Below are positions 46,111-60,567 of a stretch of 64,000 bases of DNA, one piece after another. Made by a program: the position numbers and the translations under genes. Position 1 is the stretch's first letter. Each line of letters opens with the position of its first letter. Under the pieces are notes generated by a model. That model saw only the letters and a list, made by a program, of their open reading frames with translations, was not told the DNA's origin and did not search any database. Where the stretch lies: the NCBI GenBank assembly GCA_026413225.1, contig CM048557.1:71290987-71354986 (forward strand). The letters run 5' to 3'. Source of the stretch: Otis tarda (taxonomy: Eukaryota > Chordata > Aves > Otidiformes > Otididae).

Positions 46111-48994
46111 GGTCTTATTTTCTCATTGTTCCTCCTGGGAATTGTACTTTGTTGTTTTCTAAATTTTGCCTTTTCATCTCCACTCATCGTGTTCTCCGCC
46201 TGTGTTTTTCATTTCTTTGTGCTTGTCTTCTACGTTTTAAATTGCGTTGCGGTCATTTCATCTGTGTAGTTTACAAGCCCTATTTGGTCATTCCTCTGTC
46301 CTTCATCCCTTCGCGTGGTAAATGTTATTTCTACTTTTCCGTTTCAGTTTGCCATTAGTGTTTATCGATTTTATTTCATTCTCTTAATCTCTGTTGCTTT
46401 TGACATTTTCTTTTTACCTTTATTTGCTGTCTTCACATTTTTAATTTTTTTCCTGTTGTAATAAGTGCCTTTACTTTCTAAATTTTCTTTCTGCTGCTGT
46501 TTTAGGTACTTGTGTGGTTTAAAAGTTTCCTCTATATTGCTCTCATCCCTAACCATTTCCATTTTCTACTTTCATCTCTGTCCTTATTTTGTCATCGGTT
46601 AATCAGCTATTGCATTTTGTTTGCGTCACTGCCTTTGAAATTTTTGCTACGTTTCTGTTAGTTTATCGTCCCTCGTTAGAAATTTTAACGTGTATTTCCC
46701 TAATCTGCCTCACTCTTAAAAGCTTCTTTATACGTCGTCTTTTTTTCTCCTCTTTCGTTACTGGTACTGTTGGCGCCCTTCAGATTTTCTTTCTACGTCC
46801 ATGTTTTAGTTTGATGTAACTTTGGTGTGGTTTTGGTTTTTTTTTTGTGTGTGTGTTCATCTCCCCACTCCCTGTAATTTAAAAGATTTTGTACATTTAT
46901 CTTGCTTGCTGTCTTTATTTCTTGGTTTTCAAATTATTGCTCACGTTTCCTCAGTGCCCCGACTGCTTCATTTTTCTTAATACATCTGTTTTAGGTAGCT
47001 GTCCGTAGTGTTGTTTTTTTTTTTTAGTTTTTGTCTTATTTTTTCTAACACTCGCCACTTTTCTGCGCCTACTTTTCTTCCCTCTGCTGTCTTTTAAGAA
47101 ACTAGTTATTTCCTTAGCATTCTCGGTTTTGAAACTTTCTTTCTAAGTCTCTTTCAGCGTGCTGTCCCTATTTTTTTAGCTTTCATTTTATTTCCCATTT
47201 CCCCATTGCTTTTTCAGCATTCATTCAGTGCCTACTTTTATGCCTTTTACAGTTCAGACATAATAATTTCTTGCTCTTCCACAGAACCCTCACTTTGAAA
47301 ATTCTCTTTCTACATTATTATTTTTGTTGGATGACACTGTTTTTTTTATTTTGTTTATTTTTTTTTATTTTTGTTTTTTTTTGTTTTTTTTTTTTCCCCT
47401 TAATTCCTTAATCTTCAATTGCTTTTGAAATGCTCTCTTTACTCCTATCTGGTTTCTGCCTTTATTTTGCTATCTTTCTTGTTTTTTTGAATTATGTCCC
47501 GACTATCTGTAGTGCCCTCGCTTTTCAAATTTGGTAGGTCTCTTAGGTGGACTGTGCTATTTGGGAATTTTTAACCCAATTTCATTATTCCCCGTTGGTT
47601 TTAAAACTTTCTGTCTAATTCTGTCCCGATTGCTATCTTTAACTTGTTCTCTTGATCCTGAATCTTCTCTCATCCTCCCTCCGCGCCATCGCTTTTTAAC
47701 GCCATCTTTGTAGTTCTCCATTTTAGTTGCGTGTCAGAAATGCCTTTTGTTGTTGTTGTTATTTCCTGATTACCATTTGCCTTTCTTATATACTTTTCTT
47801 GTGGTTGGTAACCTTATTTTTTAGTTGTAATATGTCCCTACTTAGCAGCTTTGGGTTTTAGTTATTCTTTCTAGGTTTCTATTTGTTTCCTGGGCATTTT
47901 TTTCTCCCAGTATTTGCCTTTACTTTCCTAATTATTCTGACTTATTTCTTTCTTCTCTTTATTCTTTACAGTCATGTAATTAGTTTCTTTTTCTGACTCC
48001 ATTTCCATTTACCTATGGTGGCTTTTTTTTTCATTTCCCTAATCCCTGTTGCTTTTAAAATGCTGAGTCTCCTTTTATCACTTTTGTCTTTATTTTTCTG
48101 CATTTTTGTTCTAATTATTTCTTTTTCCTTTCTAACGTCTCTTTTAAAAATTTATGTCTGTCTGCATTTTAGTCGGATGTTGCTATTACTTTCGTGCTTT
48201 TGCTTTTCAAATTTTCTAATTTGACCTTGTCTGCTATCATAATCTTTAATTATATTTTCTTTTTTTTTTCCCATAGCGCCATTGCGCTTTACGTTGCTTT
48301 TCATCATTTTTCTTTTTCTTGCTGTCGCTACCTGCTTTCTCCTTATAACCTTAATCTTATTTGCATCTACAGTTTTCTCTGTCCTTTTATTCTGTTTGCT
48401 ATCTTTGAAACAAAAAATATTTCTTGTCTGTATTCACGCCTTTGATTTTAAAACTGTCTTTCTAGGTCCTTGTTACAGTTTGTAATTTCTGGTTTTGAAT
48501 TTTTTTCTCTATTTCCCTGATACTCATCACCGAGTGACTATTATTATATTTGCTGGGGTTTTTTTTGTTTGGTATTTCTTGTCTTTCCTTAGCATCTTGG
48601 CTTTTTAGCGATTCTTTTAACATCTCTGTTTCATTCTGCTGTCTCTATTTCCCTAATGCTTGATGTCTTCTCCTCCCCCCCCCGTGTCTACCTTTATCTT
48701 GGTCACTTATTCTTTTCTCCATTTTTTGTCTTGTCTGTTTTTAGCACCACCACTTCTACAAATATCTGTCTCTGTTTGCGTTTTACTTCTCTGACTGTAT
48801 TGTGTGTTCTTTCTTCTCCTAAACCCCGGGCTTTAAAAATTTTCTACTTTTACGTGTTTTTGCATTATGAGTTTCTAACCTTCCCCGCGCCACCCCCCTC
48901 AGTTTTCCCTAGCGCTGTTGCTTTTTACATTTTCCTGTCTATCTACGTTTTAGTTTGACATTGCTATTTATTTTTTTTTTTCATTAAGGCCCTT
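46111..48994 (+). repeat. Macrosatellite unit 9
   Basis: 2,884 bases. Mosaic: TGTGCTTGTC as in 7-8, CCGTAGTGTTG as in 2, and the ATCATAATC/TGTCGCTACC/AACTGTC set of units 1 and 3 inside a block of units carrying the other set. Confidence 0.93.
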
Positions 48995-51889
48995 GGTCTT
49001 ATTTTCTCATTGTTCCTCCTGGGAATTGTACTTTGTTGTTTTCTAAATTTTGCCTTTTCATCTCCACTCATCGTGTTCTCCGCCTGTGTTTTTCATTTCT
49101 TTGTGCCTGTCTTCTACGTTTTAAATTGCGTTGCGGTCATTTCATCTGTGTAGTTTACAAGCCCTATTTGGTCATTCCTCTGTCCTTCATCCCTTCGCGT
49201 GGTAAATGTTATTTCTACTTTTCCGTTTCAGTTTGCCATTAGTGTTTATCGATTTTATTTCATTCTCTTAATCTCTGTTGCTTTTGACATTTTCTTTTTA
49301 CCTTTATTTGCTGTCTTCACATTTTTAATTTTTTTCCTGTTGTAATAAGTGCCTTTACTTTCTAAATTTTCTTTCTGCTGCTGTTTTAGGTACTTGTGTG
49401 GTTTAAAAGTTTCCTCTATATTGCTCTCATCCCTAACCATTTCCATTTTCTACTTTCATCTCTGTCCTTATTTTGTCATCGGTTAATCAGCTATTGCATT
49501 TTGTTTGCGTCACTGCCTTTGAAATTTTTGCTACGTTTCTGTTAGTTTATCGTCCCTCGTTAGAAATTTTAACGTGTATTTCCCTAATCTGCCTCACTCT
49601 TAAAAGCTTCTTTATACGTCGTCTTTTTTTCTCCTCTTTCGTTACTGGTACTGTTGGCGCCCTTCAGATTTTCTTTCTACGTCCATGTTTTAGTTTGATG
49701 TAACTTTGGTGTGGTTTTGGTTTTTTTTTGTGTGTGTGTTCATCTCCCCACTCCCTGTAATTTAAAAGATTTTGTACATTTATCTTGCTTGCTGTCTTTA
49801 TTTCTTGGTTTTCAAATTATTGCTCGTGTTTCCTCAGTGCCCCGACTGCTTCATTTTTCTTAATACATCTGTTTTAGGTAGCTGTCTGTATTTTTTTTTT
49901 TTTTTCTTTAGTTTTTGTCTTATTTTCTCTAACACTCGCCACTTTTCTGCGCCTACTTTTCTTCCCTCTGCTGTCTTTTAAGAAACTAGTTATTTCCTTA
50001 GCATTCTCGGTTTTGAAACTTTCTTTCCAAGTCTCTTTCAGCGTGCTGTCCCTATTTTTTTAGCTTTCATTTTATTTCCCATTTCCCCATTGCTTTTTCA
50101 GCATTCATTCAGTGCCTACTTTTATGCCTTTTACAGTTCAGACATAATAATTTCTTGCTCTTCCACAGAACCCTCACTTTGAAAATTCTCTTTCTACATT
50201 ATTATTTTTGTTGGATGACACTGGTTTTTTTATTTTGTTTATTTTTTTTATTTTTGGTTTTTTTTTTTTTTTTTTTTCCCCTTAATTCCTTAATCTTCAA
50301 TTGCTTTTGAAATGCTCTCTTTACTCCTATCTGGTTTCTGCCTTTATTTTGCTATCTTTCTTTTTTTTTTGAATTATGTCCCGACTATCTGTAGTGCCCT
50401 CGCTTTTCAAATTTGGTAGGTCTCTTAGGTGGACTGTGCTATTTGGGAATTTTTAACCCAATTTCATTATTCCCCGTTGGTTTTAAAACTTTCTGTCTAA
50501 TTCTGTCCCGATTGCTATCTTTAACTTGTTCTCTTGATCCTGAATCTTCTCTCATCCTCCCTCCGCGCCATCGCTTTTTAACGCCATCTTTGTAGTTCTC
50601 CATTTTAGTTGCGTGTCAGAAATGCCTTTTGTTGCTGTTGTTGTTGTTGTTATTTCCTGATTACCATTTGCCTCTCTTATATACTTTTCTTGTGGTTGGT
50701 AACCTTATTTTTTAGTTGTAATATGTCCCTACTTAGCAGCTTTGGGTTTTAGTTATTCTTTCTAGGTTTCTATTTGTTTCCTGGGCATTTTTTTTCTCCC
50801 AGTATTTGCCTTTACTTTCCTAATTATTCTGACTTATTTCTTTCTTCTCTTTATCTTTACAGTCATGTAATTTAGTTTCTTTTTCTGACTCCATTTCCGT
50901 TTACCTATGGTGGGTTTTTTTTCCATTTCCCTAATCCCTGTTGCTTTTAAAATGCTGAGTCTCCTTTTATCACTTTTGTCTTTATTTTTCTGCATTTTTG
51001 TTCTAATTATTTCTTTTTCCTTTCTAACGTCTCTTTTAAAAATTTATGTCTGTCTGCATTTTAGTCGGATGTTGCTATTACTTTCGTGCTTTTGCTTTTC
51101 AAATTTTCTAATTTGACCTTGTCTGCTGTCATAATCTTTAATTATATTTTCTTTTTTTTTCCCATAGCGCCATTGCGCTTTACGTTGCTTTTCATCATTT
51201 TTCTTTTTCTTGCTGTGGCTACCTGCTTTCTCCTTATAACCTTAATCTTATTTGCATCTACAGTTTTCTCTGTACTTTTATTCTGTTTGCTATCTTTGAA
51301 ACAAAAAAAAATATTTCTTGTCTGTATTCACGCCTTTGATTTTAAAACTCTTTCTAGGTCCTTGTTACAGTTTGTAATTTCTGGTTTTGAATTTTTTCTC
51401 TATTTCCCTGATACTCATCACCGAGTGACTATTATTATATTTGCTGGGGTTTTTTTTGTTTGGTATTTCTTGTCTTTCCTTAGCATCTTGGCTTTTTAGC
51501 GATTCTTTTAACATCTCTGTTTCATTCTGCTGTCTCTATTTCCCTAATGCTTGATGTCTTGTCTTCTCCCCTCCCCCCGTGTCTACCTTTATCTTGGTCA
51601 CTTATTCTTTTCTCCATTTTTTTCTTGTCTGTTTTTAGCACCACCACTTCTACAAATATCTGTCTCTGTTTGCGTTTTACTTCTCTGACTGTATTGTGTG
51701 TTCTTTCCTCTCCTAAACCCCGGGCTTTAAAAATTTTCTACTTTTACGTGTTTTTGCATTATGAGTTTCTAACCTTCCCCGCGCCACCCCCTCAGTTTTC
51801 CCTAGCGCTGTTGCTTTTTACATTTTCCTGTCTATCTACGTTTTAGTTTGACATTGCTATTTATTATTTTTTTTTTCATTAAGGCCCTT
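48995..51889 (+). repeat. Macrosatellite unit 10
   Basis: 2,895 bases. TCTAACGTCTC shared with 9 and 11; private GCTCGTGTTTCC in place of GCTCACGTTTCC. Confidence 0.93.
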
Positions 51890-54780
51890 GGTCTTATTTT
51901 CTCATTGTTCCTCCTGGGAATTGTACTTTGTTGTTTTCTAAATTTTGCCTTTTCATCTCCACTCATCGTGTTCTCCGCCTGTGTTTTTCATTTCTTTGTG
52001 CCTGTCTTCTACGTTTTAAATTGCGTTGCGGTCATTTCATCTGTGTAGTTTACAAGCCCTATTTGGTCATTCCTCTGTCCTTCATCCCTTCGCGTGGTAA
52101 ATGTTATTTCTACTTTTCCGTTTCAGTTTGCCATTAGTGTTTATCGATTTTATTTCATTCTCTTAATCTCTGTTGCTTTTGACATTTTCTTTTTACCTTT
52201 ATTTGCTGTCTTCACATTTTTAATTTTTTTCCTGTTGTAATAAGTGCCTTTACTTTCTAAATTTTCTTTCTGCTGCTGTTTTAGGTACTTGTGTGGTTTA
52301 AAAAGTTTCCTCTATATTGCTCTCATCCCTAACCATTTCCATTTTCTACTTTCATCTCTGTCCTTATTTTGTCATCGGTTAATCAGCTATTGCATTTTGT
52401 TTGCGTCACTGCCTTTGAAATTTTTGCTACGTTTCTGTTAGTTTATCGTCCCTCGTTAGAAATTTTAACGTGTATTTCCCTAATCTGCCTCACTCTTAAA
52501 AGCTTCTTTATACGTCGTCTTTTTTTCTCCTCTTTCGTTACTGGTACTGTTGGCGCCCTTCAGATTTTCTTTCTACGTCCATGTTTTAGTTTGATGTAAC
52601 TTTGGTGTGGTTTTGGTTTTTTTTTTTTGTGTGTGTGTTCATCTCCCCACTCCCTGTAATTTAAAAGATTTTGTACATTTATCTTGCTTGCTGTCTTTAT
52701 TTCTTGGTTTTCAAATTATTGCTCACGTTTCCTCAGTGCCCCGACTGCTTCATTTTTCTTAATACATCTGTTTTAGGTAGCTGTCTGTATTTTTTTTTTT
52801 TTTTAGTTTTTGTCTTATTTTCTCTAACACTCGCCACTTTTCTGCGCCTACTTTTCTTCCCTCTGCTGTCTTTTAAGAAACTAGTTATTTCCTTAGCATT
52901 CTCGCTTTTGAAACTTTCTTTCTAAGTCTCTTTCAGCGTGCTGTCCCTATTTTTTTAGCTTTCATTTTATTTCCCATTTCCCCATTGCTTTTTCAGCATT
53001 CATTCAGTGCCTACTTTTATGCCTTTTACAGTTCAGACATAATAATTTCTTGCTCTTCCACAGAACCCTCACTTTGAAAATTCTCTTTCTACATTATTAT
53101 TTTTGTTGGATGACACTGTTTTTTGTATTTTGTTTATTTTTTTAATTTTTGTTTTTTTTTTTTTTTTTTTTTTTCCCCTTAAATCCTTAATCTTCAATTG
53201 CTTTTGAAATGCTCTCTTTACTCCTATCTGGTTTCTGCCTTTATTTTGCTATCTTTCTTGTTTTTTTGAATTATGTCCCGACTATCTGTAGTGCCCTCGC
53301 TTTTCAAATTTGGTAGGTCTCTTAGGTGGACTGTGCTATTTGGGAATTTTTAACCCAATTTCATTATTCCCCGTTGGTTTTAAAACTTTCTGTCTAATTC
53401 TGTCCCGATTGCTATCTTTAACTTGTTCTCTTGATCCTGAATCTTCTCTCATCCTCCCTCCGCGCCATCGCTTTTTAACGCCATCTTTGTAGTTCTCCAT
53501 TTTAGTTGCGTGTCAGAAATGCCTGTTGTTGTTGTTGTTGTTGTTATTTCCTGATTACCATTTGCCTCTCTTATATACTTTTCTTGTGGTTGGTAACCTT
53601 ATTTTTTAGTTGTAATATGTCCCTACTTAGCAGCTTTGGGTTTTAGTTATTCTTTCTAGGTTTCTATTTGTTTCCTGGGCATTTTTTTTTCTCCCAGTAT
53701 TTGCCTTTACTTTCCTAATTATTCTGACTTATTTCTTTCTTCTCTTTATCTTTACAGTCATGTAATTTAGTTTCTTTTTCTGACTCCATTTCCGTTTACC
53801 TATGGTGGGTTTTTTTTCCATTTCCCTAATCCCTGTTGCTTTTAAAATGCTGAGTCTCCTTTTATCACTTTTGTCTTTATTTTTCTGCATTTTTGTTTTA
53901 ATTATTTCTTTTTCCTTTCTAACGTCTCTTTTAAAAATTTATGTCTGTCTGCATTTTAGTCGGATGTTGCTATTACTTTCGTGCTTTTGCTTTTCAAATT
54001 TTCTAATTTGACCTTGTCTGCTGTCATAATCTTTAATTATATTTTCTTTTTTTTCCCATAGCGCCATTGCGCTTTACGTTGCTTTTCATCATTTTTCTTT
54101 TTCTTGCTGTGGCTACCTGCTTTCTCCTTATAACCTTAATCTTATTTGCATCTACAGTTTTCTCTGTACTTTTATTCTGTTTGCTATCTTTGAAACAAAA
54201 AAATATTTCTTGTCTGTATTCACGCCTTTGATTTTAAAACTCTTTCTAGGTCCTTGTTACAGTTTGTAATTTCTGGTTTTGAATTTTTTCTCTATTTCCC
54301 TGATACTCATCACCGAGTGACTATTATTATATTTGCTGGGGTTTTTTTTGTTTGGTATTTCTTGTCTTTCCTTAGCATCTTGGCTTTTTAGCGATTCTTT
54401 TAACATCTCTGTTTCATTCTGCTGTCTCTATTTCCCTAATGCTTGATGTCTTCTCTTCTCCCCCCCCCCGTGTCTACCTTTATCTTGGTCACTTATTCTT
54501 TTCTCCATTTTTTTCTTGTCTGTTTTTAGCACCACCACTTCTACAAATATCTGTCTCTGTTTGCGTTTTACTTCTCTGACTGTATTGTGTGTTCTTTCCT
54601 CTCCTAAACCCCGGGCTTTAAAAATTTTCTACTTTTACGTGTTTTTGCATTATGAGTTTCTAACCTTCCCCGCGCCACCCCCTCAGTTTTCCCTAGCGCT
54701 GTTGCTTTTTACATTTTCCTGTCTATCTACGTTTTAGTTTGACATTGCTATTTATTATTTTTTTTTTCATTAAGGCCCTT
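51890..54780 (+). repeat. Macrosatellite unit 11
   Basis: 2,891 bases. TCTAACGTCTC; private GTTTAAAAAGTTT (one extra A) and TTTGTTTTAATTATT. Confidence 0.93.
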
Positions 54781-57673
54781 GGTCTTATTTTCTCATTGTT
54801 CCTCCTGGGAATTGTACTTTGTTGTTTTCTAAATTTTTGCCTTTTCATCTCCACTCATCGTGTTCTCCGCCTGTGTTTTTCATTTCTTTGTGCCTGTCTT
54901 CTACGTTTTAAATTGCGTTGCGGTCATTTCATCTGTGTAGTTTACAAGCCCTATTTGGTCATTCCTCTGTCCTTCATCCCTTCGCGTGGTAAATGTTATT
55001 TCTACTTTTCCGTTTCAGTTTGCCATTAGTGTTTATCGATTTTATTTCATTCTCTTAATCTCTGTTGCTTTTGACATTTTCTTTTTACCTTTATTTGCTG
55101 TCTTCACATTTTTAATTTTTTTCCTGTTGTAATAAGTGCCTTTACTTTCTAAATTTTCTTTCTGCTGCTGTTTTAGGTACTTGTGTAGTTTAAAAGTTTC
55201 CTCTATATTGCTCTCATCCCTAACCATTTCCATTTTCTACTTTTATCTCTGTCCTTATTTTGTCATCGGTTAATCAGCTATTGCATTTTGTTTGCGTCAC
55301 TGCCTTTGAAATTTTTGCTACGTTTCTGTTAGTTTATCGTCCCTCGTTAGAAATTTTAACGTGTATTTCCCTAATCTGCCTCACTCTTAAAAGCTTCTTT
55401 ATACGTCGTCTTTTTTTCTCCTCTTTCGTTACTGGTACTGTTGGCGCCCTTCAGATTTTCTTTTCTACGTCCATGTTTTAGTTTGATGTAACTTTGGTGT
55501 GGTTTTGGTTTTTTTTTGTGTGTGTGTTCATCTCCCCACTCCCTGTAATTTAAAAGATTTTGTACATTTATCTTGCTTGCTGTCTTTATTTCTTGGTTTT
55601 CAAATTATTGCTCACGTTTCCTCAGTGCCCCGACTGCTTCATTTTTCTTAATACATCTGTTTTAGGTAGCTGTCTGTATTTTTTTTTTTTTAGTTTTTGT
55701 CTTATTTTCTCTAACACTCGCCACTTTTCTGCGCCTACTTTTCTTCCCTCTGCTGTCTTTTAAGAAACTAGTTATTTCCTTAGCATTCTCGGTTTTGAAA
55801 CTTTCTTTCCAAGTCTCTTTCAGCGTGCTGTCCCTATTTTTTTAGCTTTCATTTTATTTCCCATTTCCCCATTGCTTTTTCAGCATTCATTCAGTGCCTA
55901 CTTTTATGCCTTTTACAGTTCAGACATAATAATTTCTTGCTCTTCCACAGAACCCTCACTTTGAAAATTCTCTTTCTACATTATTATTTTTGTTGGATGA
56001 CACTGGTTTTTTTGTTTTGTTTTTATTTTTTTTTATTTTTGTTTTTTTTTGTTTTTTTTTTTTTCCTTATTTCCTTAATCTTCAATTGCTTTTGAAATGC
56101 TCTCTTTACTCCTATCTGGTTTCTGCCTTTATTTTGCTATCTTTCTTTTTTTTTTTGAATTATGTCCCGACTATCTGTAGTGCCCTCGCTTTTCAAATTT
56201 GGTAGGTCTCTTAGGTGGACTGTGCTATTTGGGAATTTTTAACCCAATTTCATTATTCCCCGTTGGTTTTAAAACTTTCTGTCTAATTCTGTCCCGATTG
56301 CTATCTTTAACTTGTTCTCTTGATCCTGAATCTTCTCTCATCCTCCCTCCGCGCCATCGCTTTTTAACGCCATCTTTGTAGTTCTCCATTTTAGTTGCGT
56401 GTCAGAAATGCCTTTTGTTGTTGTTGTTGTTGTTATTTCCTGATTACCATTTGCCTTTCTTATATACTTTTCTTGTGGTTGGTAACCTTATTTTTTAGTT
56501 GTAATATGTCCCTACTTAGCAGCTTTGGGTTTTAGTTATTCTTTCTAGGTTTCTATTTGTTTCCTGGGCATTTTTTTTCTCCCAGTATTTGCCTTTACTT
56601 TCCTAATTATTCTGACTTATTTCTTTCTTCTCTTTATTCTTTACAGTCATGTAATTAGTTTCTTTTTTCTGACTCCATTTCCGTTTACCTATGGTGGTTT
56701 TTTTTTCCATTTCCCTAATCCCTGTTGCTTTTAAAATGCTGAGTCTCCTTTTATCACTTTTGTCTTTATTTTTCTGCATTTTTGTTCTAATTATTTCTTT
56801 TTCCTTTCTACCGTCTCTTTTAAAAATTTATGTCTGTCTGCATTTTAGTCGGATGTTGCTATTACTTTCGTGCTTTTGCTTTTCAAATTTTCTAATTTGA
56901 CCTTGTCTGCTGTCATAATCTTTAATTATATTTTCTTTTTTTTTTCCCATAGCGCCATTGCGCTTTACGTTGCTTTTCATCATTTTTCTTTTTCTTGCTG
57001 TCGCTACCTGCTTTCTCCTTATAACCTTAATCTTATTTGCATCTACAGTTTTCACTGTACTTTTATTCTGTTTGCTATCTTTGAAACAAAAAAAATATTT
57101 CTTGTCTGTATTCACGCCTTTGATTTTAAAACTCTTTCTAGGTCCTTGTTACAGTTTGTAATTTCTGGTTTTGAATTTTTTCTCTATTTCCCTGATACTC
57201 ATCACCGAGTGACTATTATTATATTTGCTGGGGTTTTTTTTGTTTGGTATTTCTTGTCTTTCCTTAGCATCTTGGCTTTTTAGCGATTCTTTTAACATCT
57301 CTGTTTCATTCTGCTGTCTCTATTTCCCTAATGCTTGATGTCTTGTCTTCTCCCTCCCCCCCGTGTCTACCTTTATCTTGGTCACTTATTCTTTTCTCCA
57401 TTTTTTGTCTTGTCTGTTTTTAGCACCACCACTTCTACAAATATCTGTCTCTGTTTGCGTTTTACTTCTCTGACTGTATTGTGTGTTCTTTCCTCTCCTA
57501 AACCCCGGGCTTTAAAAATTTTCTACTTTTACGTGTTTTTGCATTATGAGTTTCTAACCTTCCCCGCGCCACCCCCTCAGTTTTCCCTAGCGCTGTTGCT
57601 TTTTACATTTTCCTGTCTATCTACGTTTTAGTTTGACATTGCTATTTATTATTTTTTTTTCATTAAGGCCCTT
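54781..57673 (+). repeat. Macrosatellite unit 12
   Basis: 2,893 bases. Extra T in CTAAATTTTTGCC, private TTGTGTAGTTTAAAAG and TTTTCACTGTAC. Confidence 0.93.
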
Positions 57674-60567
57674 GGTCTTATTTTCTCATTGTTCCTCCTG
57701 GGAATTGTACTTTGTTGTTTTCTAAATTTTGCCTTTTCATCTCCACTCATCGTGTTCTCCGCCTGTGTTTTTCATTTCTTTGTGCCTGTCTTCTACGTTT
57801 TAAATTGCGTTGCGGTCATTTCATCTGTGTAGTTTACAAGCCCTATTTGGTCATTCCTCTGTCCTTCATCCCTTCGCGTGGTAAATGTTATTTCTACTTT
57901 TCCGTTTCAGTTTGCCATTAGTGTTTATCGATTTTATTTCATTCTCTTAATCTCTGTTGCTTTTGACATTTTCTTTTTACCTTTATTTGCTGTCTTCACA
58001 TTTTTAATTTTTTTCCTGTTGTAATAAGTGCCTTTACTTTCTAAATTTTCTTTCTGCTGCTGTTTTAGGTACTTGTGTGGTTTAAAAGTTTCCTCTATAT
58101 TGCTCTCATCCCTAACCATTTCCATTTTCTACTTTTATCTCTGTCCTTATTTTGTCATCGGTTAATCAGCTATTGCATTTTGTTTGCGTCACTGCCTTTG
58201 AAATTTTTGCTACGTTTCTGTTAGTTTATCGTCCCTCGTTAGAAATTTTAACGTGTATTTCCCTAATCTGCCTCACTCTTAAAAGCTTCTTTATACGTCG
58301 TCTTTTTTTCTCCTCTTTCGTTACTGGTACTGTTGGCGCCCTTCAGATTTTCTTTCTACGTCCATGTTTTAGTTTGATGTAACTTTGGTGTGGTTTTGGT
58401 TTTTTTTTGTGTGTGTGTTCATCTCCCCACTCCCTGTAATTTAAAAGATTTTGTACATTTATCTTGCTTGCTGTCTTTATTTCTTGGTTTTTAAATTATT
58501 GCTCACGTTTCCTCAGTGCCCCGACTGCTTCATTTTTCTTAATACATCTGTTTTAGGTAGCTGTCTGTTTTTTTTTTTTTTTTAGTTTTTGTCTTATTTT
58601 CTCTAACACTCGCCACTTTTCTGCGCCTACTTTTCTTCCCTCTGCTGTCTTTTAAGAAACTAGTTATTTCCTTAGCATTCTCGGTTTTGAAACTTTCTTT
58701 CTAAGTCTCTTTCAGCGTGCTGTCCCTATTTTTTAGCTTTCATTTTATTTCCCATTTCCCCATTGCTTTTTCAGCATTCATTCAGTGCCTACTTTTATGC
58801 CTTTTACAGTTCAGACATAATAATTTCTTGCTCTTCCACAGAACCCTCACTTTGAAAATTCTCTTTCTACATTATTATTTTTGTTGGATGACACTGGTTT
58901 TTTTGTTTTGTTTATTTTTTTTAATTTTGTTTTTTTTTTGGGTTTTTTTTTTTTCCCCCCTTATTTCCTTAATCTTCAATTGCTTTTGAAATGCTCTCTT
59001 TACTCCTATCTGGTTTCTGCCTTTATTTTGCTATCTTTCTTTTTTTTTTTTTGAATTATGTCCCGACTATCTGTAGTGCCCTCGCTTTTCAAATTTGGTA
59101 GGTCTCTTAGGTGGACTGTGCTATTTGGGAATTTTTAACCCAATTTCATTATTCCCCGTTGGTTTTAAAACTTTCTGTCTAATTCTGTCCCGATTGCTAT
59201 CTTTAACTTGTTCTCTTGATCCTGAATCTTCTCTCATCCTCCCTCCGCGCCATCGCTTTTTAACGCCATCTTTGTAGTTCTCCATTTTAGTTGCGTGTCA
59301 GAAATGCCTTTTGTTGTTGTTGTTGTTGTTATTTCCTGATTACCATTTGCCTTTCTTATATACTTTTCCTGTGGTTGGTAACCTTATTTTTTAGTTGTAA
59401 TATGTCCCTACTTAGCAGCTTTGGGTTTTAGTTATTCTTTCTAGGTTTCTATTTGTTTCCTGGGCATTTTTTTTTTCTCCCAGTATTTGCCTTTACTTTC
59501 CTAATTATTCTGACTTATTTCTTTCTTCTCTTTATTCTTTACAGTCATGTAATTTAGTTTCTTTTTCTGACTCCATTTCCGTTTACCTATGGTGGCTTTT
59601 TTTTTTCATTTCCCTAATCCCTGTTGCTTTTAAAATGCTGAGTCTCCTTTTATCACTTTTGTCTTTATTTTTCTGCATTTTTGTTCTAATTATTTCTTTT
59701 TCCTTTCTACCGTCTCTTTTAAAAATTTATGTCTGTCTGCATTTTAGTCGGATGTTGCTATTACTTTCGTGCTTTTGCTTTTCAAATTTTCTAATTTGAC
59801 CTTGTCTGCTATCATAATCTTTAATTATATTTTCTTTTTTTCCCATAGCGCCATTGCGCTTTACGTTGCTTTTCATCATTTTTCTTTTTCTTGCTGTCGC
59901 TACCTGCTTTCTCCTTATAACCTTAATCTTATTTGCATCTACAGTTTTCTCTGTACTTTTATTCTGTTTGCTATCTTTGAAACAAAAAAAATATTTCTTG
60001 TCTGTATTCACGCCTTTGATTTTAAAACTGTCTTTCTAGGTCCTTGTTACAGTTTGTAATTTCTGGTTTTGAATTTTTTCTCTATTTCCCTGATACTCAT
60101 CACCGAGTGACTATTATTATATTTGCTGGGGTTTTTTTTGTTTGGTATTTCTTGTCTTTCCTTAGCATCTTGGCTTTTTAGCGATTCTTTTAACATCTCT
60201 GTTTCATTCTGCTGTCTCTATTTCCCTAATGCTTGATGTCTTCTCCCCTCCCCCCGTGTCTACCTTTATCTTGGTCACTTATTCTTTTCTCCATTTTTTT
60301 TCTTGTCTGTTTTTAGCACCACCACTTCTACAAATATCTGTCTCTGTTTGCGTTTTACTTCTCTGACTGTATTGTGTGTTCTTTCCTCTCCTAAACCCCG
60401 GGCTTTAAAAATTTTCTACTTTTACGTGTTTTTGCATTATGAGTTTCTAACCTTCCCCGCGCCACCCCCTCAGTTTTCCCTAGCGCTGTTGCTTTTTACA
60501 TTTTCCTGTCTATCTACGTTTTAGTTTGACATTGCTATTTATTATTTTTTTTTTCATTAAGGCCCTT
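57674..60567 (+). repeat. Macrosatellite unit 13
   Basis: 2,894 bases. Combines GTTAATCAGC of the middle block with TGTCGCTACC/AACTGTC of the outer units. Confidence 0.93.
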